Assembly (NCBI GenBank): GCA_019454665.1 | Contig: JACFNW010000010.1 | Coordinates: forward strand, 1 to 18,114 | Direction: 5' to 3' | DNA length: 18,114 nucleotides | Source: Fimbriimonadaceae bacterium | GTDB taxonomy: Bacteria; Armatimonadota; Fimbriimonadia; Fimbriimonadales; Fimbriimonadaceae | Shown here: positions 1-6,752 of the stretch, piece by piece | How the letters are laid out: the number at the start of each line of letters is the position of its first letter | Numbering within the stretch: position 1 is the stretch's first letter | The notes under the pieces: generated by a model | Told to the model about the DNA's origin: nothing | Database searches by the model: none | The model's input: the letters and a program-made list of their open reading frames with translations, nothing else | Translations under genes and position numbers: made by a program

Positions 1-452
1 ACCGCCGAAGCGCCGAGGGCCGCACGCAAGATGAAACCCACCGAAATGGCGAACACGTCCGCGACGGGCATCGCCTTGAGCCACCCGTTGTAAAGCCCCT
101 GCAGAGCCACGTAGACCCCCGCGATGACCAGCGTGGTGGTGTTCAGGAGCGCAGCCAAGCCAAGTCCACCGGCGAGCATCGCACCCAAAACCATCCAAGC
201 AGTGGAGACCGACACCCGGCCCGAGGCGATCGGGCGATTCTTCTTGATGGGATGCGCGCGGTCGCGGTCTTGGTCGAAGATGTCGTTGACGATGTAGACC
301 GCCGAACTGCACAGGCACATGGCCGCGAAGCAGAGCAGGGCCCGGCCCACCGAGTCGGAATCACCCATCCTGCCCGCGAAAAGCGGGGCCGCGAACACCA
401 GCAGGTTCTTGGACCACTGCTTGGGGCGCAACAACCGCATCACCGGGGGCAT
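1..452 (-). CDS. UbiA-family prenyltransferase, decaprenyl-phosphate phosphoribosyltransferase-like (partial, C-terminus beyond window)
   Basis: This is an integral-membrane prenyltransferase of the UbiA superfamily. Reading the minus strand from ATG at 452 gives about 150 residues before the window edge. The N-terminus has the RPKQWSKN motif (residues 9-16), followed by hydrophobic segments and the Asp-rich active-site motif NDIFDQDRD (56-64), then HPIKKNRPIASG (67-78). The RPxQWxKN and ND-x-x-D-x-x-x-D-R-x-HP-x-K-x-RPIA pattern matches mycobacterial Rv3806c-type enzymes, which transfer phosphoribose from PRPP to polyprenyl phosphate for cell-wall arabinan. Family membership is seen in the sequence; the exact substrate is inferred. 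It lies 38 nt after mscL and is probably cotranscribed with it. ATG 440 is an alternative start; 452 has AGGG upstream. Confidence 0.85.
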   Translation of the reverse strand, partial: MPPVMRLLRPKQWSKNLLVFAAPLFAGRMGDSDSVGRALLCFAAMCLCSSAVYIVNDIFDQDRDRAHPIKKNRPIASGRVSVSTAWMVLGAMLAGGLGLAALLNTTTLVIAGVYVALQGLYNGWLKAMPVADVFAISVGFILRAALGASA

Positions 453-490
453 CGCCCTGATTGTGCACCAATCGGCGGGCGCGAACCCGG

Positions 491-937
491 CTACTTGGCC
501 AGCAGGTCGCGAATCTCTCGCAGAAGCACCACGTCCTCGGGCGGGGCAGCGGGGACCGCTGGCGCCTCGGCCTGCTTCTTCTCGAACTGCTCGCGCAGAC
601 GGTTCATTCCCTTGACCAGCAGAAAGACGGCGCCAGCGACGAGCAGGAACGAAATGAGGCTGTTCAGGAAGAGCCCGTAGTTGAGCGTGATCGCCCCATC
701 GGCAGCGGCTTCCTCGACGGTGCTGTAGACCACCTCTGCGGTTTTGCCCGGCTTGAGCACCATGAACTTCTGCGCGAAGTTGACGCTGCCCGTCAACGCG
801 CCGAGCGGCGGCATCAACAGGTCCTTGACCACGGAATTGACCACCGACGTGAACGCCGCGCCGATGATGATGCCGACGGCCATGTCGATCATGTTGCCCT
901 TGAGGGCGAACTGTTTGAATTCCTCGACGAGCTTCAT
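491..937 (-). CDS. mscL: Large-conductance mechanosensitive channel MscL
   Basis: MscL is a homopentameric inner-membrane channel that opens under membrane tension during hypo-osmotic shock. The 148-residue product has the usual length and layout. The N-terminal amphipathic helix MKLVEEFKQFALKGN is followed by TM1 with IDMAVGIIIGAAF. A periplasmic loop with YSTVEEAAADGAITLNYG comes next, then TM2 (FLNSLISFLLVAGAVFLLVK), and a cytoplasmic charged bundle ending in VVLLREIRDLLAK. The reading frame extends 12 codons further upstream to 973, but those residues do not look like MscL and would overlap the SDR gene, so ATG 937 is chosen. No clear Shine-Dalgarno is visible, which fits coupling to the SDR stop 16 nt upstream. 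Its position in a sugar-biosynthesis run is probably incidental. Confidence 0.97.
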   Translation of the reverse strand: MKLVEEFKQFALKGNMIDMAVGIIIGAAFTSVVNSVVKDLLMPPLGALTGSVNFAQKFMVLKPGKTAEVVYSTVEEAAADGAITLNYGLFLNSLISFLLVAGAVFLLVKGMNRLREQFEKKQAEAPAVPAAPPEDVVLLREIRDLLAK

Positions 938-953
938 CGCGCGCAGATTACCG

Positions 954-1751
954 TCACCAGGCTGTCCATCCACCGTCTACGACCAGATTCGACCCCGTCA
1001 TGTACGCCGAGGCGTCCGAGAGCAGGAAGACGAGCGCACCATCGTAGTCGTGCCGGTCGGCCATCCGCCGCATCGGCATGCGCTTGGCGTACTCGTTCAG
1101 GAAGGACTCGTCCTGATGGTTGAACACCCCGGCGAGCGTCAGCGTGTTGACGCGCACGCCCTTCTCGGCCCAATACACGGCCAGATAGCGCGTCATGTTG
1201 AGCAGGGCCGACTTCGACGCCGAGTAAGCGACGGGCTTGTAGAAGGCCTCGCCCCGGTCGCGCCGGTATTGGTAGATGTCCTGATTCGGGGAAACCAGGC
1301 CGTAGATCGAGCCGATGTTGACCACCGAACCCCCACTGCAGGCAGCCATCGCTCCGCCGAACACTTGGCAACACAGGAAGACGCCCTTGACGTTGACCTC
1401 CATCACCCGCTCGAACGAGGATTCGGGATAGGTTTCGAAAGGTCCGTTCTCTTCGAGGGGCGCATTGGGAGGCGAGTCGAGCGCGGCGTTGTTGATCAGA
1501 CCCAAAGGTTCGCCAAGCTCCGCACGGATGCGCCCAAGAGCCTGCTCCAGCGATTCCCGCGAGGTGACGTCGGCCTGCAACACCAACCCGCCCTCGGGGT
1601 TCGGCGTGCCCTCTGGCACCCGCGCATCCAGCACGGCGACCCGGGCTCCGCGAGCCGTCAGGGTTTCGGTGTACGCGCGTCCCAGTTGGCCAAGCCCACC
1701 GGTCACCACGATGACGCGGCCCGTCAAATCGAAAAGGGGATCATGCTGCAC
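954..1751 (-). CDS. SDR-family NAD(P)-dependent oxidoreductase (nonulosonic-acid cluster type)
   Basis: This is a short-chain dehydrogenase/reductase of 265 residues, the normal length for a classical SDR. The Rossmann glycine motif is TGGLGQLG (17-24), a variant of TGxxxGxG. NNAA is at 87-90. The catalytic set is Ser148 (in NIGSIYG), Tyr176 and Lys180 (YSASK), and the C-terminus has the usual LVVDGGW. The start is GTG 1751, supported by a GGAGG 9 nt upstream inside the end of the HAD gene, with an 11-nt overlap. SDRs with this glycine motif occur next to neuB in flagellin- or LPS-modification clusters (PtmA-like). From context it may oxidise or reduce a sugar in nonulosonic-acid synthesis; the substrate cannot be read from sequence. 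Confidence 0.9.
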   Translation of the reverse strand: MQHDPLFDLTGRVIVVTGGLGQLGRAYTETLTARGARVAVLDARVPEGTPNPEGGLVLQADVTSRESLEQALGRIRAELGEPLGLINNAALDSPPNAPLEENGPFETYPESSFERVMEVNVKGVFLCCQVFGGAMAACSGGSVVNIGSIYGLVSPNQDIYQYRRDRGEAFYKPVAYSASKSALLNMTRYLAVYWAEKGVRVNTLTLAGVFNHQDESFLNEYAKRMPMRRMADRHDYDGALVFLLSDASAYMTGSNLVVDGGWTAW

Positions 1752-2262
1752 GGTTCAATGCCTCCACGATCAGGTCGCATACTTCGCGCACCGCCCCGTG
1801 CCCGCCGAGCATCTTCGTCCGATACGCCGCCAAGGGCACCACGCTCGGATGGGCGTCGGCCACCACCACCGGGAAGCCCACAACAGCCAGACAATCGAGG
1901 TCGTTCACGTCGTTGCCCACATAGCCCACTTCATGCAAACCGATACCCCTCGCCAAAGCCAGCCCTTGCAGGAGACCCAGTTTGTCGGCCACGCCTTGGT
2001 GGCACTCGAGGCGAAGCTTGGCGCACCGGTGGCCCACCACGGGGTTGACTTCGGTGCTGATCACGACAAGATGGATGCCCATCTCCCTCAGCCGAGCAAG
2101 GCCGAAGCCTTCCCACCGCGAGCAACGCACCATCTCGGTCCCATCCTCGCTCACGTAGACGGCGTTGTCGGTCATCACGCCGTCGAAGTCGAACGCCATC
2201 ATCCGCAACGGTTTGATCCGTTCGCGGAGCGCGCCCAACAGACCGGGTTCGAACTCGATCAT
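1741..2262 (-). CDS. KdsC-like HAD phosphatase (probable nonulosonate-9-phosphate or related sugar-acid phosphatase)
   Basis: This is a 173-residue HAD hydrolase of the small cap-less C0 type (KdsC/YrbI), which dephosphorylates eight- or nine-carbon keto sugar acids. Motif I is FDFDGVMTD (24-32) with nucleophile Asp25 and general acid Asp27. Motif II is VIST (67-70), Lys94 lies in VADKLG, and motif IV is GNDVND (116-121). Length matches the KdsC family. ATG 2262 overlaps the neuB stop in an ATGA, so translation is coupled. A longer in-frame reading exists upstream but is antisense-like shadow within neuB. Next to neuB it probably removes phosphate from the NeuB product, as in Kdn or sialic-acid routes; a Kdo-8-phosphate role is possible but no kdsA or kdsB is visible. 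Confidence 0.88.
   Translation of the reverse strand: MIEFEPGLLGALRERIKPLRMMAFDFDGVMTDNAVYVSEDGTEMVRCSRWEGFGLARLREMGIHLVVISTEVNPVVGHRCAKLRLECHQGVADKLGLLQGLALARGIGLHEVGYVGNDVNDLDCLAVVGFPVVVADAHPSVVPLAAYRTKMLGGHGAVREVCDLIVEALNRAA
1761..1765 (-). promoter_or_regulatory. Shine-Dalgarno for the SDR gene (decides the GTG start)
   Basis: GGAGG on the minus strand lies 9 nt before GTG 1751 and inside the last codons of the HAD gene. It supports the GTG start, because the ATG at 1744 is out of frame. Confidence 0.7.
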
Positions 2263-3314
2263 CCCGCGTCGCCTTCGGCGAACGGCTCGTCTTCCTTCAC
2301 GTCGCGCGTCAGCCGCTTGCCGATGAACTCGTCGAACTTGTAGGGCGGCACGCCGCCCCCGGGCGATTTGAACGCGATGTCGCTCGCCGTCAGCACCGTG
2401 CCCGCGGTGAGGTCGCGGGCGGCATACAGGGACTTGGACATCTTGACCAAAGGCCGCGCCTCGTTGGGGTAACGACGTTTCACCGGGTCTCCCAGAGCGA
2501 CCTTGGTGCGCCTCAGGTCGCGCACCATTTTGCCCATGCCTCCCGGTTCGAGCGAGAACGCGTGGTCCGTGCCTCGCCACGACCGGTGCATCGTGAAATG
2601 CTTTTCGATGATCCGCGCGCCGAGGATGTACGCCGCGACCGACATGGCGATGCCGTCTTGGTGGTCGCTCAGGCCGATCACGTGGTTCGGATAGGTCGCT
2701 CGCAGGGTCTCGATGACGCTGAGGTGCATCTCCTCCACCTCGACCGGGTATGCCGCCGTGCACTGGAGGATGGCCACCTGATCGTTCAGCGGCAGAATCG
2801 CGTCCATCGCGCGCTGGATGTCGGCCATCTCCGCGCCGCCGGTGCTCAGGATCATCGGCTTGCCGATGGCGGCGACGTGCTTGAGCAGCGGGGTGTTGAT
2901 GAGGTCGGCCGAAGCGATCTTGTAGGCCGGCATGTCGAGGTCGGCCAGGAAATCCGCGCTGGGCTGGTCGAACGCCGTGGCGAAGAAGACCAAGCCGAGT
3001 TCGTCGGCATACGCTTTCAGCTCACGGTACTCGGCTTCGCCGAACTCCAGGTACTCGCGGTGCTCGCCGTAGGTCTTGCCGTAGCTGTTCTCGTTCTCGT
3101 ACGGCGAGTCGTACATCGCCTTCGTGAACAACGAGCGGTTGTCCCGCTTCTGAAGCTTGACCGCATCCACGCCGCACGCCTTGGCCGCCTCGAACAGTTG
3201 CCGAGCCTTGGCCATCTCGCCCTGGTGGTTGTGGCCGATTTCGGCGATGACGAAGCAATCCGTGTCGTCCGCAACGCGGCGACCGGCGACGGTCCAAACC
3301 CGTGATCCATCCAT
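2259..3314 (-). CDS. neuB: NeuB-type N-acetylneuraminate/nonulosonic acid synthase
   Basis: This enzyme condenses phosphoenolpyruvate with a six-carbon sugar (phosphate) to give a nine-carbon nonulosonic acid. The 351-residue product has the full NeuB TIM barrel. Visible motifs are IAEIGHNHQG (23-32), VKLQKRDN (52-59), KIASADLIN (132-140), STGGAEMADI (157-166), LQCTAAYP (183-190), GLSDHQDG (214-221) and RIIEKHFT (234-241). His218 and His239 are the expected metal ligands. The C-terminal 60 residues form the SAF/antifreeze-like domain (KSLYAARDLTAGT, 294-306). ATG 3314 is preferred; TTG 3323, three codons upstream in frame, is the alternative. No strong ribosome site is visible. It is coupled to the HAD phosphatase by a 4-nt ATGA overlap. 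Whether the product is Neu5Ac, Kdn, legionaminate or another sugar cannot be told. Confidence 0.93.
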   Translation of the reverse strand: MDGSRVWTVAGRRVADDTDCFVIAEIGHNHQGEMAKARQLFEAAKACGVDAVKLQKRDNRSLFTKAMYDSPYENENSYGKTYGEHREYLEFGEAEYRELKAYADELGLVFFATAFDQPSADFLADLDMPAYKIASADLINTPLLKHVAAIGKPMILSTGGAEMADIQRAMDAILPLNDQVAILQCTAAYPVEVEEMHLSVIETLRATYPNHVIGLSDHQDGIAMSVAAYILGARIIEKHFTMHRSWRGTDHAFSLEPGGMGKMVRDLRRTKVALGDPVKRRYPNEARPLVKMSKSLYAARDLTAGTVLTASDIAFKSPGGGVPPYKFDEFIGKRLTRDVKEDEPFAEGDAG

Positions 3315-3365
3315 TTGGTGCAAGGCTTAGTTTAGATCATCCCGGTCGCCCGTGAACTGGGGAAC

Positions 3366-3752
3366 CTAGAGCGGCGCGAACAGGTCCACCAGATTTCCGT
3401 CGGGATCGGCGACCTGGGCGTACCGCTGACCCCAGAACGCGTCCCAAGGCTCCTTCACACCGCTGTAGCCTGCTGCGACAACGGTGGCAAAGGCCGCGTC
3501 CACTTCTGCCGGGCTGTCGTACAGGAACGCCAGGCCCATCCGATGACCCACGGGCTGATCCCAGTGTCCCTGGATCTCGCGCATCATCGCAACCGTGTTC
3601 CAAGACAGCCGAATGCCTCCCCGCAATTCGACCTCCGCGTACGGCTCGCTGGTGTCGAGTTCGGGGATTTCCATTCCAAGGGTGCGATAGAACGCGACCG
3701 AAGCCGCGATGTCTTCAACGACGAGACCGATCATGTCGAGTTGGCAACGCAT
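3366..3752 (-). CDS. VOC/glyoxalase-bleomycin resistance family protein
   Basis: The 128-residue product is a single vicinal-oxygen-chelate protein with two beta-alpha-beta-beta-beta halves. The first half begins QLDMIGLVVEDIAASVAFYR with LGMEIPEL after it. The second begins HRMGLAFLYDSPAEVDAAF and ends in the typical VADPDGNLVDLFAPL. VOC proteins bind a metal and act as dioxygenases, lyases, isomerases or drug-binding proteins; nothing here fixes the substrate. ATG 3752 is chosen because AGGA lies 8 nt upstream and the VOC fold starts at once. A much longer in-frame extension upstream is antisense to the DUF1385 gene and is not real. It is 51 nt before neuB on the same strand, so it could head the run or be separate. 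Confidence 0.88.
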   Translation of the reverse strand: MRCQLDMIGLVVEDIAASVAFYRTLGMEIPELDTSEPYAEVELRGGIRLSWNTVAMMREIQGHWDQPVGHRMGLAFLYDSPAEVDAAFATVVAAGYSGVKEPWDAFWGQRYAQVADPDGNLVDLFAPL

Positions 3753-3769
3753 GGGGTTTTCCTGGGTCT

Positions 3770-3817
3770 GGCTGATGTTGGGCTTGGGTTTCGCTCGGGG
3801 CATTCCCAACATCAGCC
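3770..3817. repeat. Perfect 13-bp inverted repeat with 22-nt spacer
   Basis: The left arm GGCTGATGTTGGG (3770-3782) is the exact reverse complement of the right arm CCCAACATCAGCC (3805-3817). It lies just upstream of the VOC gene, within the divergent intergenic region with the DUF1385 gene. There is no T-run, so it does not look like a simple terminator. It could be an operator, a UTR hairpin or the remains of a small element. Confidence 0.75.
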
Positions 3818-3857
3818 GAACTTCACCGAACCCCACCGAACATCCGCCGAACTCCAC
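3816..3857. repeat. Four short tandem units beginning CCGAAC (about 10-bp period)
   Basis: CCGAAC occurs at 3816, 3826, 3836 and 3847, giving units of 10, 10 and 11 bp with consensus near CCGAACYYCA. The array begins on the right arm of the 13-bp inverted repeat and lies upstream of the DUF1385 promoter. One-helical-turn spacing would suit repeated protein-binding sites on one DNA face, but this is inference. Confidence 0.6.
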
Positions 3858-3895
3858 CCATACCCGATCCGCCGGGCCGCGCGGGTCCAAGAGGC

Positions 3896-3901
3896 TATAA
3901 T
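3896..3901 (+). promoter_or_regulatory. -10 element TATAAT for the DUF1385 gene (leaderless start)
   Basis: A perfect TATAAT ends 7 nt before GTG 3909, so transcription would start on or beside the start codon. No TTGACA-like -35 and no Shine-Dalgarno are visible. This supports GTG 3909 as a leaderless start. Confidence 0.6.
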
Positions 3902-3908
3902 CTGGCCC

Positions 3909-4964
3909 GTGCCCACCCCCGACCCCACCAGCTTTGGCGGCCAAGCGATCGTCGAAGGCGTGATGATGCGGTCCCGAAACCACTTCGCCGTCGCGGTGCG
4001 CGCCCCCAACGGCCAGATCGTCCTCCAGCAGGAGCCGCTCTCGAAGTCGTGGCTGTTCCGTCAGAAGTGGCTCATGGTGCCCTTCTTGCGGGGCACATTC
4101 GCCCTCCTCGACGCCATGTCGCTGGGGATCAAGGCGATGAACTTCGCCTCCCACGTTCAGCTCGACGAGAAGTACCTGCCCGAGGGCGTCACCGACCCGA
4201 ACCAGGCCACCTACGGCAAAGCGCCCGAGGAGGGCTCCAGCGAGATCGTGAAGCCCCTCGAAAAGGGCGGCGACACGATCCGCTCGATGCAGGTCGGCGC
4301 CGCCATGGTGCTGGGCCTGGCGCTGGGCGTCGTGCTCTTCGTCCTGGTGCCGAACGCGATGGCGGAGCCCCTGGGCAACGCGGGCTTGTCGCCTACCGCG
4401 ATCAACGTGGTGAGCGGCGTTTTCAAGATGATCGTGTTCATCGGTTACCTCATGGCGATCTCGCGCATGGAGGCCATCCGCCGCGTGTTCCAGTACCACG
4501 GGGCCGAACACAAGGCCATCAACGCCTTGGAGATGGGCGAGCCGCTCACCACCGAGGCGTGCATGCGGCAGACGCGACTCCACCCGCGCTGCGGCACCAG
4601 CTTCGCGATCATCGTGCTGCTCGTAAGCATCCTGATCCTCACGTTCATCAACCGGTACCTCTTCCCCGGTGCGCCGCTGATCGTCAACCTGATGGCCCGG
4701 TTCGGAGTCGAGCTGCTCTTGTTGCCGCCCATCGCGGGCATCAGCTACGAGCTCATCCGAATCGCGGGCAAGTTCAGGCACCAGAAATGGGTGAACGTGT
4801 TCTTCTGGCCCGGGTTGATGACGCAGTACATCACGACGGCCGAACCGGACCGCGATCAGATGGAGGTCGCGATCGTCTCGCTCCAGTCCGTGATCAACGC
4901 CGAAATGGGGCTTGTCCCCACACCCCCGACCGAATCGGCTGCGCCCGCAGCCGCGAATGCATGA
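3909..4964 (+). CDS. DUF1385 (YqhQ-like) integral membrane protein
   Basis: The 351-residue membrane protein belongs to DUF1385, whose function is not established. Family signatures are GGQAIVEGVMMRS (10-22), YHGAEHKAINALE (196-208) and TRLHPRCGTSF (222-232). Hydrophobic segments lie near 126-151, 164-186, 230-251 and 256-280. A short Ala/Pro-rich tail ends the protein. The conserved His/Glu/Cys residues suggest metal binding or catalysis at the membrane, but that is inference. GTG 3909 begins MPTPDPTSFGGQAIVEG and has a TATAAT 7 nt upstream. The reading frame is open further back to 3543, but that part is antisense to the VOC gene. It stands alone, 82 nt before the next plus-strand gene. Confidence 0.93.
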   Translation: MPTPDPTSFGGQAIVEGVMMRSRNHFAVAVRAPNGQIVLQQEPLSKSWLFRQKWLMVPFLRGTFALLDAMSLGIKAMNFASHVQLDEKYLPEGVTDPNQATYGKAPEEGSSEIVKPLEKGGDTIRSMQVGAAMVLGLALGVVLFVLVPNAMAEPLGNAGLSPTAINVVSGVFKMIVFIGYLMAISRMEAIRRVFQYHGAEHKAINALEMGEPLTTEACMRQTRLHPRCGTSFAIIVLLVSILILTFINRYLFPGAPLIVNLMARFGVELLLLPPIAGISYELIRIAGKFRHQKWVNVFFWPGLMTQYITTAEPDRDQMEVAIVSLQSVINAEMGLVPTPPTESAAPAAANA

Positions 4965-5013
4965 ACCCATCGGTGCCGCCGTCGTCTTTACTACCACGAA
5001 CCGAAATGTATCA

Positions 5014-5029
5014 CGGCGCGGACGCGCCG
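5014..5029 (+). other. GC hairpin between DUF1385 and HAF-protein genes
   Basis: CGGCGCG and CGCGCCG (5014-5020, 5023-5029) form a 7-bp stem around two bases, 17 nt before ATG 5047. No T-tract follows, so it is at best a weak terminator or a 5' UTR structure. Confidence 0.3.
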
Positions 5030-5046
5030 CCTCTGGACACGCATCC

Positions 5047-6576
5047 ATGAACCGAAACCGAACCTCCCTCCGCGCCCTCGCCGTTGCCGCCGCTTCGCTG
5101 GGCGTCGCGACGCTCTTCGCCCAACCCTCGTTCACGGCCATTCCCTATCCGGCCACGGGCGGCTTCAGTTCGGTGGCGTTCGCCGTCTCGCAAGATGGCG
5201 GCCGCGTGGTCGGCGACAGCGACGTGACCGGAGGGTTCATGGCTTACGAGTGGTCGCTCGGCGGCGGCACAGTGGGACTGGGCGTGCTGCCCGGCGGTGC
5301 GACGGATTCGACCGCTTGGGGCGTCTCGAACGACGGCTTGGTCATCGTGGGGCAATCGGACTCCTCGTCGGGTATCCAAGCATTCAGGTACGTGGTTGGC
5401 AGCGGCATGTCGCTGATCGGCGATCTTCCCGGCGGCACCGTGGATACCGGTGCCTTGGGCATCTCGGGCAACGGCTTGGTCGTCGTCGGCGCAGGCGTCT
5501 CCGGCAATGGCGAGGAGGCGTTCCGATGGACGAGCGGCGGTGGATTCCAGCCTCTGGGCGACCTGGCGGGCGGCGCGTTCTTCAGTCAAGCCTGGTCGGC
5601 CAATCTGGATGGCTCGGTCGTCGTCGGTCTGGCGACTTCGGCCTCCGGCCAGCAGGCTTTTCGATGGACGAGCGGTGGTGGCATGGTCGGGCTGGGCGAT
5701 CTACCCGGCGGGAGCTCGGTCAGCTGGGCCTACCACACCAACGACGATGGATCGGTGGTCGTCGGGTTCTCGAACTCCTCCAACGGCGACGAGGCGTTCC
5801 GATGGACGTCGGGCGGTGGCATGGTCGGCCTGGGCGACTTGCCGGGTTCTGTCGTGAGTTCGATCGCCTATGGCGTGGACGGCAGCGGCAACATCGTGGT
5901 CGGCACCGGCACCTCTGCGGACGGCGACGAGGCGTTTGTGTGGCGTTCGGGCTTCGGCATGCGCCGGGTCCGCGACCTGCTGATCAGCCAAGGGCTCGAG
6001 TCTTCGCTGACCGATTGGATCCTCATCGACGCGAACGCCGTGTCGCGCGATGGAACGGCCATCGTCGGTTCCGGGGTCAATCCTTCGGGCAACATCCAAG
6101 CCTATCGCGCCGCCGGGCTGCTCATTGACGACGGCACGATCTCCGGCACGCTCAACTTCCTGAGCCTGAGCGGTTCCAAGCCGGCGACCACGTTCGAGTT
6201 CCGCACCCAAGCCAACTCGTCGGTGTTCTCGTCGCATTCCATCACGCCTTCCGGCACCGGCGCATACTCCGTCACGACGTTTGCCGGCAACTTCCGCATG
6301 GCCGTCAAGGCCAGCACGTTCCTCCGCCGGGTGGTCTCCGTGGACACGACGACCAGCGACGTCACCGGCATGGACCTCACGCTCACCAACGGCGACGTGA
6401 ACGGCGACAACAGCGTGAACGTGGCCGACTTCCTGCTCATCCGGGCCGCGTTCGGCACCACCTCGGGCGGCGGCGGCTACAACCCGAACGCGGACCTGAA
6501 CAAGGACGGCTCGGTGAACATCAGCGACTTTTTGATTTTCCGAGCGAGCTTTGGGCAGAGCGGCGACGCTTGGTGA
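5047..6576 (+). CDS. Exported HAF-repeat protein with C-terminal dockerin-like domain
   Basis: The 509-residue product is predicted to be secreted. A signal peptide covers residues 1-25 (arginine-containing start, then ALAVAAASLGVATLFA). Residues 60-355 are HAF-type repeats, with AFRWTSGGG and GLGDLPGG in each unit. Ala anchors fall at 66, 112, 158, 204, 250 and 296, an exact 46-residue period that suggests a beta-propeller-like fold. Residues 360-448 form a beta-sandwich-like domain (TISGTLNFLSLSG). The end carries two EF-hand-like dockerin motifs, GDVNGDNSVNVADF (449-462) and ADLNKDGSVNISDF (482-495). ATG 5047 is chosen because the signal peptide follows directly; the upstream extension lacks meaning. 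Role unknown; an extracellular or surface-attached protein is likely. No cohesin is visible nearby. Confidence 0.88.
   Translation: MNRNRTSLRALAVAAASLGVATLFAQPSFTAIPYPATGGFSSVAFAVSQDGGRVVGDSDVTGGFMAYEWSLGGGTVGLGVLPGGATDSTAWGVSNDGLVIVGQSDSSSGIQAFRYVVGSGMSLIGDLPGGTVDTGALGISGNGLVVVGAGVSGNGEEAFRWTSGGGFQPLGDLAGGAFFSQAWSANLDGSVVVGLATSASGQQAFRWTSGGGMVGLGDLPGGSSVSWAYHTNDDGSVVVGFSNSSNGDEAFRWTSGGGMVGLGDLPGSVVSSIAYGVDGSGNIVVGTGTSADGDEAFVWRSGFGMRRVRDLLISQGLESSLTDWILIDANAVSRDGTAIVGSGVNPSGNIQAYRAAGLLIDDGTISGTLNFLSLSGSKPATTFEFRTQANSSVFSSHSITPSGTGAYSVTTFAGNFRMAVKASTFLRRVVSVDTTTSDVTGMDLTLTNGDVNGDNSVNVADFLLIRAAFGTTSGGGGYNPNADLNKDGSVNISDFLIFRASFGQSGDAW
5242..5934 (+). repeat. 138-bp in-gene tandem repeat encoding HAF units
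   Basis: The reading frame repeats with an exact 138-bp step from Ala66 to Ala296. The three units beginning near 5521, 5659 and 5797 are most alike at DNA level; each has the FRWTSGGG codons followed by a GGCATGGTCGG- or CAGCCTCTGG-like stretch. Constant spacing points to growth by unit duplication. Confidence 0.75.
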
Positions 6577-6586
6577 GCGTCTCACC
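6572..6586 (+). terminator. Weak hairpin at the end of the HAF-protein gene
   Basis: GGTGAG-CGT-CTCACC forms a 6-bp stem that includes the TGA stop. There is no T-run after it, so termination is uncertain. Confidence 0.3.
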
Positions 6587-6752
6587 GTTCACCTTCCCCG
6601 GGGTCGGCGTCTTGTCAACTGGGCGGCTCTTGAACGGTGTTTGAACGGTCTTGCGCGCCTTCGGTGGTCTTCGGGCGATGCCGCGTGGGGAGGACCGCCG
6701 GGCAAGCGCCTACAGGGGCGGCAGATGCGCGACTCCTCGCTATACTGGAGAC
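6577..6752 (+). other. Intergenic region before the paralogue operon
   Basis: This 176-base gap holds a direct repeat of TTGAACGGT (near 6628 and 6640, about 11-12 nt apart) and a promoter -10 at its end. No conserved ORF or RNA gene was recognised in it. Confidence 0.4.
6741..6746 (+). promoter_or_regulatory. -10 element TATACT for the paralogue operon
   Basis: TATACT is followed by six bases (GGAGAC) and then ATG 6753, so the predicted transcription start coincides with the start codon. The GGAG could instead be a very close ribosome site, but it would be only 2 nt from the ATG. Confidence 0.55.

Noticed and set aside
744..2048. Plus-strand open frame of 434 codons
   Set aside because: It runs antisense across mscL, the SDR and the HAD genes, all of which have clear catalytic or structural motifs.
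3753..5141. Long minus-strand extension of the VOC reading frame (591 residues in total)
   Set aside because: It is antisense to the well-supported DUF1385 gene and has low-complexity, His/Asp/Arg-rich composition; only the last 128 residues match a known fold.
5252..5934. CRISPR-like regular repeats
   Set aside because: The regularity is a 138-bp coding repeat within a single open frame, not short repeats with unique spacers.
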